From assembly GCA_022606425.2 (NCBI GenBank), contig JAHDVF020000661.1, positions 62,001 through 126,000 on the forward strand: a stretch of 64,000 nucleotides of DNA, in the 5' to 3' direction. The notes beneath the pieces are model-generated. The model saw only the letters and a list, made by a program, of their open reading frames with translations, was not told where the DNA came from and searched no databases. The position numbers and the translations under genes were made by a program. Of this stretch, positions 53,940-62,414 are shown piece after piece (the stretch's first letter is position 1; every line of letters starts with the position of its first letter). Source of the stretch: Lepidostoma basale. Its lineage: Eukaryota > Arthropoda > Insecta > Trichoptera > Lepidostomatidae.

Positions 53940-54545
53940 ACAAAATCATCGCGCCGTTTCCCCGTAGGGGTAGGCGGAGAGAATGGACCGCAACCCTACT
54001 CTATTCTGGCACACTTCTCTAGCTTCCTCCTCATACAGCGATTCATGCACGCACATTGATTCTTCCGACTTTTAACATGACCAACCTTTAAAATTTGATT
54101 AATTTGGTCATGCCATGCTTTCCTCGGTCTGCCGGACTCCGTACTCCATTTACATGATTAACGTATACTTTCTTAACCATTTCTCCATTCATGTGCTCCA
54201 CATGTCCGAACCAACGCAGCGATCCTTTCATAATTTTGTTCATAATACTTTCTTTCGCTCTACATTCCTTTCGTATATCAGCATTTGAGATTATGTCGTA
54301 TATCGTTCTGCACACAAACGTCTTAAGGACCTCATTCTTCTGCCAGCTCCATGCTTCGCTTTCATTGATAAATTCTTGTTTCCAATAACTATTTTTAAAG
54401 CTCTATTCACTTTGTTACCCGCACCAACCCTTCTTTTGACGTCACTATACGTTCGGCCATCCGCTGTGAACATGCTTCCTAAATACACAAATTCACTCAC
54501 CTGCTCCAAATTCCCTTCATTCACACTTATGTTCAAAATGACATT
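53940..54545 (-). mobile_element. LINE-A C-terminal fragment, PCGE subtype
   Basis: Starts CGCGCCGTTTCCCCGTAGGG. The minus strand reads NKIMKGSLRWFGHVEHMNGE, KCRAKESIMN, then FVYLGSMFTADGRTYSDVKR and NISVNEGNLEQVSEF. The MYGSEAWNW block is partly deleted. Extends as far 5' as the YLGS region. Confidence 0.7.
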
Positions 54546-54815
54546 AATTCGAAAACTTTAATATGGTTCTTTATCATTCTTCACTAAGCTACATCAATGT
54601 GAGTTCAAAGAAAATGAATAGACAATTCACAGGTTCTTGCAGAATTTTTTTTAGTTGGACATTTGAAATAAATGCTTCTACAAATTACAATATTAATCAA
54701 ACGAAAAAAATAAAGAATCGAAATACATAAAAACGTCAGTTGTATGCAAATAATTTCCTTTTATCACGTTCTTGGCATGGTTTCTGAATATTTTTTATTT
54801 GCATTCACAATGTCC
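54546..54815. other. AT-rich, no gene
   Basis: No motif found. Confidence 0.35.
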
Positions 54816-54819
54816 GATA

Positions 54820-55070
54820 ATAGTTTCCCGCGGAAAATATCCATGGAAAGAAAATCTCTTCTATTTGCACAGCTGGAGTTCCGCCGGTTCGAATTTAGAA
54901 TGCGGTTCCCGCCTTTTTAACTGACATTTCATGGCCGGGTGCCATTTGCAAATTAAAAACGCCGCTGTACGCGTGTTTCGCCGTTGGACTAACGATAACA
55001 AACCGCCATTTTGATATATGAAATGAACGCGGTGTCAAATGCCACCCAAGTTCTGTATATTTAGTTCCGA
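54820..55070. promoter_or_regulatory. Single-copy island, candidate conserved element
   Basis: GTTTCCCGCGGAAAATATCC, GGGTGCCATTTGCAAATTAA (an octamer/POU-like ATTTGCAAAT) and AAACGCCGCTGTACGCGTG. No repeat match, no ORF that looks real. Regulatory function is a guess from composition and uniqueness. Confidence 0.3.
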
Positions 55071-55390
55071 ATGTAAATATTATAAATGCAGTATACATAA
55101 TCGAGGAATGAACATAACCTCGTGATATCCAGACTAATGTAAGTAAATACGGTATGCTGAGAATTATGAATGTTTTTTTTACATTCATATCTATTTTTAG
55201 TATTAAAAAAAAATTTTGGATATGAAAAAAATCATTAAATATGTGTTCTTTAACATGTTAATTTAGTAAATTGAATTGAAATTTCTTCTATGTTCGCCAT
55301 AATTTTGTGTTGTAGAAGTTTAATGTTTCTTTTTTATAATATACTTTTAACACAACACTCACATTTATTAAAAAATAAAAATTTAATATC

Positions 55391-55428
55391 AAAATTTTTC
55401 GGACTAACAAGCCCTTCATCAGTGATAT
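55391..55428 (-). ncRNA. Hammerhead-like motif, decayed (family C, left)
   Basis: Minus: ATATCA, CTGATGA, extra A, GGGCTTGTTAGTCC as a weak stem II, GAAAAATT in place of GAAACAT. Stem I TGATAT/ATATCA is intact. Core complete at the 5' side, stem III lost. Confidence 0.45.
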
Positions 55429-55448
55429 TATAAAAAAATAATAATATA

Positions 55449-55490
55449 ATATCATTGATGAAGGACTGGTTAGTCCGAAACATCTTTGAT
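55449..55490 (+). ncRNA. Hammerhead-like motif, decayed (family C, right)
   Basis: Plus: ATATCA, TTGATGA (55455-55461; C3 changed to T), extra A, GGACT-GGTT-AGTCC (5-bp stem II), GAAAC (55477-55481), ATCTT, TGATAT. Stem I and II are perfect; the C-to-T change in the core is expected to abolish cleavage. Confidence 0.45.
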
Positions 55491-55632
55491 ATTTAATTAT
55501 TATTTTTTAATAAATATGTATGTTGTTGTATACAAAGTATACAAAAAAGAAACATGAATTGAAATTTCTTATAAGAAGATCACTGTTTTTTTTTTGTTGC
55601 TACGCAGTTCTAACCAGCGCCTCAACTGTTAT

Positions 55633-55680
55633 GACTGATACTGCCTTAGCAAGGCGAAACACGTTATTTTCATTAAATAT
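55633..55680 (+). repeat. J-like hairpin with CTGATAC
   Basis: CTGATAC, TGCC-TTAGCAA-GGC, GAAAC, ACGTTATTTTC at 55633-55670. The left half is closer to CTGATGA than any other J copy, so it may be an intermediate between the A-type and J-type cores. Confidence 0.45.
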
Positions 55681-55699
55681 ATAGTAAATAAACATCAAG

Positions 55700-56260
55700 T
55701 TAACAGACCTATCCTTAAACCTATCCAAAAAAGCTAGAATGGCAGTGCACAATGGTGTTCTTCTACCGACCCTTATGTATGGAAGCGAAGCATGGAACTG
55801 GCAAAAGAAGGATGAAAGTAGAATAAATGCAGTAGAAATTAGGTCTCTTAGATGAATGTATGGATACTCTGTGTATGATAGAGTGTCGAATGAAAATATA
55901 AGAAGTGAATGCGGTGCGAATGATGGTGTTATGAACAAAATAATGAAAGGATCATTAAGATGGTTTGGACACATGGAAAGAATGAATGAAGAAAGAATGG
56001 TAAAAAAATTATATGTTAATGATGTAAATAGAACCAGAAATAGAGGAAGACCGAGGAAAACGTGGCACGATCAAATACTCGTTAATCAAATATTGAATGT
56101 CGGCCATGTGAGGAGTCAGAGAAATCGACGCGCGTGCATGACACGATGTATGAATGCTGAGGAAGTGAGAGAAATATGTCGGAAAAGAAAAGCGTGGCAA
56201 TCCATTCTTTCTGCCTACCCCTTCGGGGGGATGGCGTGATGGTTAGTTAGTTAGTTTAAA
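55700..56260 (+). mobile_element. LINE-A C-terminal fragment, TTAG-tailed
   Basis: Opens CTATCCAAAAAAGCTAGAAT (KKARMAVHNGVLLPTLMY), then SVYDRVSNENIRSECGAND, a 127-codon frame with NKIMKGSLRWFGHMERMNEE, GRPRKTWHDQI, RRACMTRCMN and SILSAYPFGG, and ends ATGGTTAGTTAGTTAG. One stop near 55855. Among the cleanest of the TTAG-tailed copies. Confidence 0.75.
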
Positions 56261-56339
56261 ATATGAGTATTCTAATCGATTCTTTGTAGATGAAACTTCT
56301 AAATAATTTTGGTAGGTAGGTACCTAGTTTTTAATAATT

Positions 56340-56560
56340 TATTTTCGATCTGGCAACACCGCGTGCGAGGACAAACTACACAATGTCTTCCATCTGCTTG
56401 ATTTGTCCGAATTATTTAATGGCGGCGAGGTCAAACTCGGGTGGGTGCAGTAATTGTTATTATCGTGAAATTGTGTGGGATGAAAAGTGCACTCGGCTCT
56501 GCTTAATGTATTTATTTATTTTCTGGTCCAAGTCTTGTCCACTCTCCGGGCGGGTGATTT
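56340..56560. promoter_or_regulatory. Single-copy island, candidate conserved element
   Basis: CGATCTGGCAACACCGCGTG, AATTATTTAATGGCGGCGAG and GCAGTAATTGTTATTATCGTG. TAAT cores and an ATGGCGGCG site cluster. No ORF, no repeat match. Confidence 0.3.
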
Positions 56561-56627
56561 AGGAGTAGAGACAACATTAAAAAAATAAACGTTATTGTTG
56601 ATTTAAAAATAGTTATTGTTGATTTAC

Positions 56628-57125
56628 AGAAACAAGAATTTATCAATGAAAGCGAAAATGGCCGTTCACAATGGAGTTCTGGAGAAAAGATGAGAGCAGA
56701 ATAAATGCGGTAGAGATGAGGTCCCTAAGACGTATGTGTGGTAGAACGATGTACGCCAGAATCTCAAATGCTGATATTAGAAAGGAATGTAGAGCGAAAG
56801 AAGGTATCATGAACAAAATTATGAAAGGATCGCTGCGTTTGTTCGGACGTATGGAGCGCATGGGTGAAGAAAGTATGGTTAAAAAGTATACGTTAACGAT
56901 TTAAATGGAGTACGGAGTCGAGGTAGACCCAGTAAAACATGGCATGACCAAATTAATCAAATTTTAAAGGTTGGTCATGTCAGAAGCCGGAAGAATCGAC
57001 GTGCGTGTATGACTCGCTGTATGAATGTGGAGGAATCTAGAGAGGTCAGGATAGAGTAGTGTGGCGGTCCATTCTCTCTGCCTACCCCTACGGGGAAACG
57101 GCGTGATGGTTTGTTTGTTTGTTTA
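56628..57125 (+). mobile_element. LINE-A C-terminal fragment, TTTG-tailed
   Basis: NKNLSMKAKMAVHNGVLE, then a deletion, DESRINAVEMRSLRRMCGR, SNADIRKECRAKEGIMNKI, KGSLRLFGRMERMGEE, a shift, VRSRGRPSKTWHDQI-like and the SAYPYGET end. Tail GGTTTGTTTGTTTG. Same subfamily as 43554-44335. Confidence 0.7.
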
Positions 57126-57235
57126 AAAAGATAAATATTGCACGTGAGAATTCACACCTTTGGAATAAATTTCTTCACATAAGAAATAAATAAATAATAT
57201 TATATGATAGTTAATGGTTCTTATATTTTGTTTGT

Positions 57236-57555
57236 TTACAACACAAAGTATGGCGATCATAGAAGAAATGGATGAAATTATTTAGGATGTTATTTGAAAT
57301 TAACTCAAAATCAAATCTCCAAAGCGACACAATCATAACCAACAGGTTTTCCACCTTTCATACAGTTTACAGATTTTACTATTTCGTTCAAACTTATTTC
57401 TGTCATATCTTTTTCGCTATTCGTGCAACTCACATTTGTAACGCCCCTTCTCATTGAACTCTCAGTCATTCCACTGTCATTTCACTGAAATTTCAAATAA
57501 CATCCTTGATAATTTCATCTATTTCTTCTATGTTCGCCATACTTTGTGTTGTAGA
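57236..57555 (-). mobile_element. LINE RT palm fragment between inverted leader copies
   Basis: Minus strand 57440-57340 encodes SLNEIVKSVNCMKGGKPVGY and DCV, the IT..EV..AL..MK.GKA.GYD.V block at the start of the RT domain in LINEs. Both sides carry an about 63-bp inverted repeat containing ACAACACAAAGTATGGCGA and GATGTTATTTGAAAT. The minus copy reads MANIEEIDEIIKDVI then stop, and leads back into the D-family ribozyme leader. The flanking TA dinucleotides mimic a TA target site but are part of the repeat. Confidence 0.5.
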
Positions 57556-57624
57556 TGTTTTACTTGTCTTTCTCTTTTTTATATACTTTGTATATACAAC
57601 ACTAACTTTTAAAAATTAAAATTA

Positions 57625-57668
57625 CAAATCAGACATGTTTCGGACAACCGATCCTTCTTCAGTGATAC
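57625..57668 (-). ncRNA. Hammerhead-ribozyme-like motif (family D, left)
   Basis: Minus: GTATCA, CTGAAGA (57662-57656), extra A, GGAT-CGGTT-GTCC (4 bp with one U-G), GAAAC, ATGT, C, TGATTT. Stem I starts TGAT/ATCA. All invariant core bases present; predicted cleavage after GUC. Confidence 0.6.
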
Positions 57669-57789
57669 ACATTTAAAATATTATAAAATTGTTTACAAAT
57701 ATGATTAAAATAAATCTTTATAATATCTGTCAAAACTGATCATATTTGTAAACAATTTTATAATATTTAAATATGTATCTTTATAATAT

Positions 57790-57832
57790 GTATCACTGAA
57801 GAAGGACCGGTTGTCCGAAACATGTCTGATAT
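57790..57832 (+). ncRNA. Hammerhead-ribozyme-like motif (family D, right), best copy
   Basis: Stem I strand GTATCA (57790-57795), core CTGAAGA (57796-57802), extra A, stem II GGAC/GTCC around CGGTT, GAAAC (57817-57821), palindromic stem III ACATGT, cleavage base C (57826), stem I partner TGATAT (57827-57832, one G-U). Every invariant base of the hammerhead core is present, with an optimal GUC site. Type I layout. The extra A between CUGANGA and stem II, also seen in the other families, is the one departure. Stem III of 3 bp would be favoured as a dimer. Confidence 0.7.
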
Positions 57833-57895
57833 GTAATTGTTTTTTTAAAGTTAGTGTTGTATATTCAAAGTATATAAAAAAGAAAAAGGTAAATT

Positions 57896-58395
57896 AATAA
57901 TTTCAATTGAAGACGTTTTTTAGATCTATTCTATGCATTTGATTGGTTGGTTGTATGATAGGAATTCTGCTTAAAATGCCGACCTACATATGAACATTCT
58001 ATAAATTGATTACCAGCGAGATATCGCGAGCTGCGGGCTCTTTTGATTCCTGACAATGAAATTAATTTAGAGCCTACATTCATTTAGTGGATTTAGAATT
58101 TTTACCATTGTCATGTCAACATATTTATCGTATGAAACAATGGTATGTAGATCAAAACGAGATATAAATGAAGGTATTTGTAATATTCATCAAATACATA
58201 CATACGAGTGTATATTGCATGTGAGAATTCACACCTTTGGAATAAATTTCTTCATATAAGAACTTAATACATTTGTAATATTATATGATAGTTAATAGTT
58301 CTTATCTTTCAATATGACTAAATAAAGGTTTCTATATCTTTTAGTAATCGAATTAACCTTACTAAAAAAAAATTCACAATACAAAATATATTCTC
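57896..58395. other. AT-rich, no gene
   Basis: 58010-58090 holds a GC-balanced patch (CAGCGAGATATCGCGAGCTG). 58210-58300 repeats a phrase from 57140-57200 (GAATTCACACCTTTGGAATA), indicating a local duplication. Confidence 0.4.
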
Positions 58396-58399
58396 TCAT

Positions 58400-58930
58400 T
58401 CTTTCTCTAAGTTTAGGTCGTATGACCTGTTTGTGATCGTGAGTTGTCCTGGGATGATGATGTCCAGCCATCTCTCCATCTTATGGCGGTCTTCCTGGTA
58501 GTATCTTGCTGCTTGGGTTTTCTTCTTTAACAATTCTTCCTTTCTCCATGCGGTCCACGTGGTCTCTCCAAACGCGCCTTCCGCTTCTTCCCCATCTTAC
58601 TATGTCCTCAAGACCACAGACATACCTTATCGTTTAATTTGTGATTCGATCTCTGAGGGTTTTGCTGCGATGGAGCGCAGGGTTCGCATTTCTGCTACTC
58701 TAAGAAGGTTCTTAGTTCTATTGGTATCGGCTCTGACCTCTTCTTCATACGTCATTATGGGGTGGACGCATGCCTTGTATATCTTGACTTTACTTTCGAT
58801 TAGCATGTATTTGTTCCACCATCGTTAACATATATTTTTTTACCATTCTTTCTTCATTCAATCGTTCCACATGTCCAAACAATCTAAATGATCCGTTCAT
58901 CATTTCATCTAATATGATGCGTACCCTTGA
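58400..58930 (-). mobile_element. LINE-B-like fragment plus LINE-A scrap
   Basis: 58420-58830 contains CTTCTTCCCCATCTTACTATG and CTCTAAGAAGGTTCTTAG, the complement of a LINE C-terminal region related to LINE-B. 58828-58920 is LINE-A (TTTTACCATTCTTTCTTCATT). The phrase CTGCTACTCTAAGAAGGTTC recurs at 58936, a duplicated segment. Confidence 0.5.
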
Positions 58931-59490
58931 ATTTCTGCTACTCTAAGAAGGTTCTTAGTTCTATTGTTATCGGCTCTGATTTCTATTACATACGTCATGA
59001 TGGGGCTCTCGCATGCCTTGTATATCTTGAAAAAATATATCGTATAAACAAAGAGAAACTGTGATTGTTGAATGCAAAGCATTTAATAAATATAGAATAT
59101 TAAACTTTTCATTACATTTGGTGACATGGGGGTCATCAATTGAGGTCAGTCTTAAGAAATGTGAACTTAATAGAAAGCTGACCCAAAACAGGGCATTCCA
59201 GGAAAATTATGGCAGGAGGGACGACTGTATTTAAAGTGGAAAATGACAAAGAGAAAGAAGTACAATACGAAACTTAACATTACTTTTTAAAAAATTAACC
59301 CTGAGGAAGGTTAAAAAATTAACCCTGATTTTGAATGTTAAATTATCTCTTTGGAAAAGTTCATCAAATTATCATTTAAAAAAATCAACAAAATGGAAAA
59401 GGTTAATATGCTTTCGTATGAAGCACTTAATTTTTGATGTGATATTATTAAATATAACATTAATACAATTTTATAAGTTTTTACACCACT
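58931..59490. other. No gene seen
   Basis: AT-rich apart from the duplicated LINE-B phrase at 58936-59030. Confidence 0.35.
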
Positions 59491-59496
59491 TAATTT

Positions 59497-59548
59497 TGTT
59501 ACAACTAACCGGTTTCGCTCCCACCGGAGCCTCTTCGGGGTTATAAAA
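59497..59548 (-). ncRNA. Hammerhead-like motif (family E)
   Basis: Minus: TTATAACC, CCGAAGA (59538-59532; U4 changed to C), extra G, stem II GCTCC/GGAGC around GGTG, GAAAC (59516-59512), CGGT, T, AGTTGTAA. Stem I pairs GTTGTAA with TTATAAC after one mismatch. The U4 change and first-pair mismatch predict low or no activity. Confidence 0.45.
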
Positions 59549-59574
59549 GAAACTGAAAGTGTCTTTTCAGTAAT

Positions 59575-59715
59575 TGATTCTCATGATATGTGATAGGTAG
59601 CCAATCTATCGACATTTTATTGTTACGTGAATTCTACACCAGATCAAAGACAGTGTGACAACCACAATGCCATCGCCGGGAATCGAACCCGGGACCTTTG
59701 GTATGGAAATCAGAA
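59575..59715 (-). mobile_element. tRNA-derived SINE (family S1), 5' truncated head
   Basis: Minus: CTGATTTCCATACCAAAGG and B-box GGTTCGATTCC intact; the A-box part is cut off at 59715. Body GTAGAATTCACGTAACA follows. It adjoins the family E ribozyme motif. Confidence 0.7.
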
Positions 59716-59864
59716 GGTCGTCTTAATTTATATTTTAAGTTTTAGTCGTAAATTTTAAGTTTCTTGAAATTATTGCGTAAAGTGTACACATTCATTTAAT
59801 TATTTTATTATTATATTCGGTTCACTCGCTAGCATCATGAAGCACCGCACATAATTTGTTCATT

Positions 59865-59965
59865 ATTACTTTGATCTTCTGGCTTATAGACGTTTAGTTC
59901 TAATGACCATTTCTCTTACGCCTGTAAGGAAACACTTGGACTAGGCTAAATTTTACGTCTATTGG
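59865..59965 (-). mobile_element. Jockey-like LINE 3' scrap
   Basis: GATCTTCTGGCTTATAGACG, GTTCTAATGACCATTTCTC, TTACGCCTGTAAGGAAACA. Same text as 35785-35850, strongly diverged. Confidence 0.5.
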
Positions 59966-59989
59966 ATAAGAACTTAAGGGTTATCCCGT

Positions 59990-60720
59990 ACCATCCAGAC
60001 TCTTTTCAAGATTATTAAATTATTTCCTCAATTATCTCAACAATATAAGACGTGCCGATATTATTTTTATCGCGGGAAAATGCAAACACCGCCAGCCATT
60101 AGATGCGTGATTGCAGGGATAACCCCTTTATCAAGATAATAATAGAAATAGCGTTATAAAAATCTTACTTATGGTTTTCCGGTTAGGATGAAAAAACCAA
60201 ACAAACGCCGAGCGCTTGTGTAAATATGCAATTAAGGAACAAGATAATTGGCCGACACTCTTTCAAGGCTTGCTTCATTCAGTACCTAACTGAGCGACGT
60301 ACAAAAAATACGGATAAGAGTAGGTAAGTACTTATGTATTAATATACGAAACCATAGATATTCTATAGACGATTTTCAAAGAACAGTCAAACTCGGTTAT
60401 TACAATCACGGAAATAGCGAGATTTCAGATGTAACAATAAATGATATAGAAGAGCAAGGGGGCATATATTATTTTATGCCCCAAATTGCCGCACAGAGGC
60501 CCTTCGAAGTTCTCCTGTATTGAAAGCGATTAATCTTTTAAACGAGGTTGCAAAAGAGATAGACCTCTTTGGATGCAATTATGGCGAATTCGTGAATACC
60601 CTTACGACAAGGGCAACAAGGAAATAACTGTCTATTCCTATTCATAAGGTTCTATGTATATTTTTTTCGATATTCTTTTTTTTCACCCTTTACATCGATT
60701 TGGCTCGCGCTGAAATGATG
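59990..60720. promoter_or_regulatory. Large single-copy island
   Basis: Over 700 bp with no repeat match and mixed composition: TTTATCGCGGGAAAATGCAA, CAAGATAATAATAG and GGAACAAGATAATTGGCCG (GATA sites), GAGGTTGCAAAAGAGATAG. No long ORF. A candidate enhancer region of the surrounding locus; purely compositional evidence. Confidence 0.3.
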
Positions 60721-60744
60721 TTAGGAGTTTTTTCAACAAAATAA

Positions 60745-60835
60745 TAATAATAATAATAATGAAAGGACATAGCAGTGTGGCGGTTTATCCTGTCTGTTTA
60801 CCCATTTTGATAAACGTCGTGATGGTTAGTAACAA
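60745..60835 (+). mobile_element. LINE-A tail scrap
   Basis: AATAATAATAATAATAATGA microsatellite, then GCAGTGTGGCGGTTTATCC and GTCGTGATGGTTAG. Only the last part of the 3' end. Confidence 0.5.
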
Positions 60836-60904
60836 TCTTAATAAGCAAAAAAAATGAAGTCGCTAACAATTAGTTAGAATCTTAAATTATATATTTGATA
60901 TCGA

Positions 60905-61080
60905 GAAAAATAAATCAAAAACTTAAGGCGCTAACACGGTGGACTTCCATAATGACGATTTATGATTTTTTTATGAATTAAAACGCATTTTTTTCCACTT
61001 TTGTGTTTATTTTTCTCGACACGTTTCTTCGCATGCGAAGCCTTTGAGACATGTGTAATTATAAAAATAGTAATTATGGC
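60905..61080. repeat. L-family foldback
   Basis: GAGAAAAATAAATCAAAAAC at the left and, inverted, CTTTTGTGTTTATTTTTCTCG at 60997-61018, followed by ACACGTTTCTTCGCATGCGA and AGCCTTTGAGACATGTG. On the minus strand this is CTCAAAG, GC, TTCGC/GCGAA, GAAAC, GTGT, C: the same plan as the ribozyme families, with the CTGANGA half lost. Confidence 0.5.
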
Positions 61081-61140
61081 ATTTCACAGTAAGCCTTAAG
61101 TTGATCAAAAACTAAAAATATATATTTTTATAGAATTTGT

Positions 61141-61605
61141 TATTTTTGCATACAAATACTTGTAGACAAATTAACTCGCGATAGGTGAAAATCCAGTATT
61201 TGTCTACAAGTATTTGTATACAAAAATAACAAATTCTATAAAAAACTGGTACAAGTTAATAGCATAAAAAATGGAGTTTCACTCCAGGCGTTATCTAGCA
61301 ATGTGATAATTGCGTAAAAGCCTTTCACATTGTATTAATAAAGATTTTCTGGTTAATGCTTACAAATTATCTTAATAGATGGCGCTAGTGTACAACAATG
61401 TGAAGTTATTAAAAAATAGTAGCATATACTCGTATACGTTACAAAAATTTGTCAAATGTGGTGTCGTAAGAAGGGCGGAAAGTTGTTAACGTAAAGTGAT
61501 CGCTTAACCCAACCAATGACAGGTCATAAGTCCTGTAAACGCCTCGACTACCATATTCTGTTTCCAAATAATTTATATCTTCGTTTCTATTGAGATACAA
61601 TTAAT
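61141..61605 (-). mobile_element. M element with palindromic leader
   Basis: 61141-61240 is a palindrome of the leader (GCATACAAATACTTGTAGAC ... GTCTACAAGTATTTGTATAC). Then M interior in reverse (CCCAACCAATGACAGGTCAT) to ATTGAGATACAATTAATAC. With 34085-34215 this shows that two leaders meeting head to head is a recurrent form. Confidence 0.65.
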
Positions 61606-61766
61606 ACTAAAAAATATTGTTAATACTCGTACATAAACACATTTTTGAACCTAATTATAATTCACATCTGAATTTTTCAAATATTGAAGCATGTAAATTA
61701 TACACAAGACAAATAATTATATTATTGTGTTGCGTACTAATTAAACACATGCTAGCAGCACTGTAA

Positions 61767-62029
61767 ATGTTGACTCGGGGCAGGTGGGGACGCTATCGCC
61801 TGTGGACCCAGGCAAAGAGCGCTCGCGAAGATCAGATGGGATCTGTGAAAGGTGTGTCGGATTGTTCAGCCAGGCATTGTGTAGTGCGCAGGCGCGGCGA
61901 TATTTGGACAAGACAAGAATTAATCATACTGACATATATCGTCAAGAAATGGGCGCGAAAATGAAAAAAAAATGGTCTGACGTGATTTTAGACGCTACTC
62001 GCGAATATCATAAATTTATTTATTTTTAA
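61767..62029 (+). CDS. Unrecognised 81-aa ORF beside the family F ribozyme
   Basis: The frame opened at 61784 encodes RRYLDKTRINHTDIYRQEMG and KKKWSDVILDATREYHKF, ending TAA at 62027. GC-balanced, basic, no stop for 81 codons, in contrast to its AT-rich flanks. No domain recognised. Its end lies about 60 bp from the inverted ribozyme core at 62091. It could be an unrelated exon or part of the element. Confidence 0.3.
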
Positions 62030-62090
62030 CACTTAATTATACACTTTTTTAATATACTTGGTATGCAACCACTTTATTATGTGAGGATGC

Positions 62091-62131
62091 GGGCCTACCG
62101 GTTTCGCTCTATGCGAGCTTCGTCAGGGCTT
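62091..62131 (-). ncRNA. Hammerhead-ribozyme-like motif (family F)
   Basis: Minus: stem I GCC, core CTGACGA (62126-62120), extra A, stem II GCTC/GAGC around GCATA, GAAAC (62105-62101), palindromic stem III ACCGGT, cleavage base A, stem I partner GGC. Core complete; GUA is an accepted triplet. Stem I is only 3 bp before an interruption. Single visible copy. Confidence 0.6.
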
Positions 62132-62410
62132 GACACATACTGTAAGTGTTAAATATGTCCAACCACCAAGTAATGGCTTCTTATCAAAGTTAATTAATTT
62201 TTTCTCATTTTGGCCCATCTATAATTATTTTACCAGTAAACAAATTAAACTATACCATATATTACTTCGCCAAGGCAAAGCCTTTGCTGTGACAGTTATT
62301 CATAATAATACATATTATAAAACTGTAATTAAATATTGTGTTGTAATAAGAGATATAAAAAAAACAGCGAGAAATGTCAATCAGAAACAATTATTAAAAA
62401 ATAATATAAT
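62132..62410. other. AT-rich, no gene
   Basis: No motif. A weak inverse of the sequence left of the ribozyme (GTGTTAAATATGTCCAACCA against TGCAACCAC) is visible. Confidence 0.3.
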
Positions 62411-62414
62411 TACA

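Larger units (their letters stand above)
55272..55570. mobile_element. C-family palindrome bracketed by a 16-bp direct repeat
   Basis: TGAATTGAAATTTCTT at 55272-55287 and 55555-55570 bracket two inverted units. The left unit (minus) runs from its ribozyme-like core through a TATAAAAAAGAAAC leader to ATTATGGCGAACATAG. The right unit (plus) ends AAAAAGAAACA. Up to 7 bases of the left repeat match the element in family D, so the true target duplication may be 9-16 bp. Confidence 0.65.
57556..57895. mobile_element. D-family palindrome with two hammerhead cores
   Basis: Two units back to back: leader (-) 57556-57630, core (-), an AT-rich centre 57670-57790 that is itself palindromic (TTGTTTACAAATATGAT ... 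ATCATATTTGTAAACAA), core (+), leader (+) to AAAGTATATAAAAAAGAAAAAGG. It shares core, stems and leader with family C; the two are one lineage. Confidence 0.7.

Noticed and set aside
55600..55974. 124-codon minus-strand ORF
   Set aside because: Antisense to the LINE-A coding text starting KKARMAVHNG at about 55730; complements of this LINE tend to be open.
57237..57553. TA-flanked element with about 60-bp inverted ends, resembling a mariner MITE
   Set aside because: One inverted end continues into the ribozyme leader of the D family, the same leader text occurs at 55291-55325, and the interior encodes a LINE RT segment. The TA is part of the repeat.
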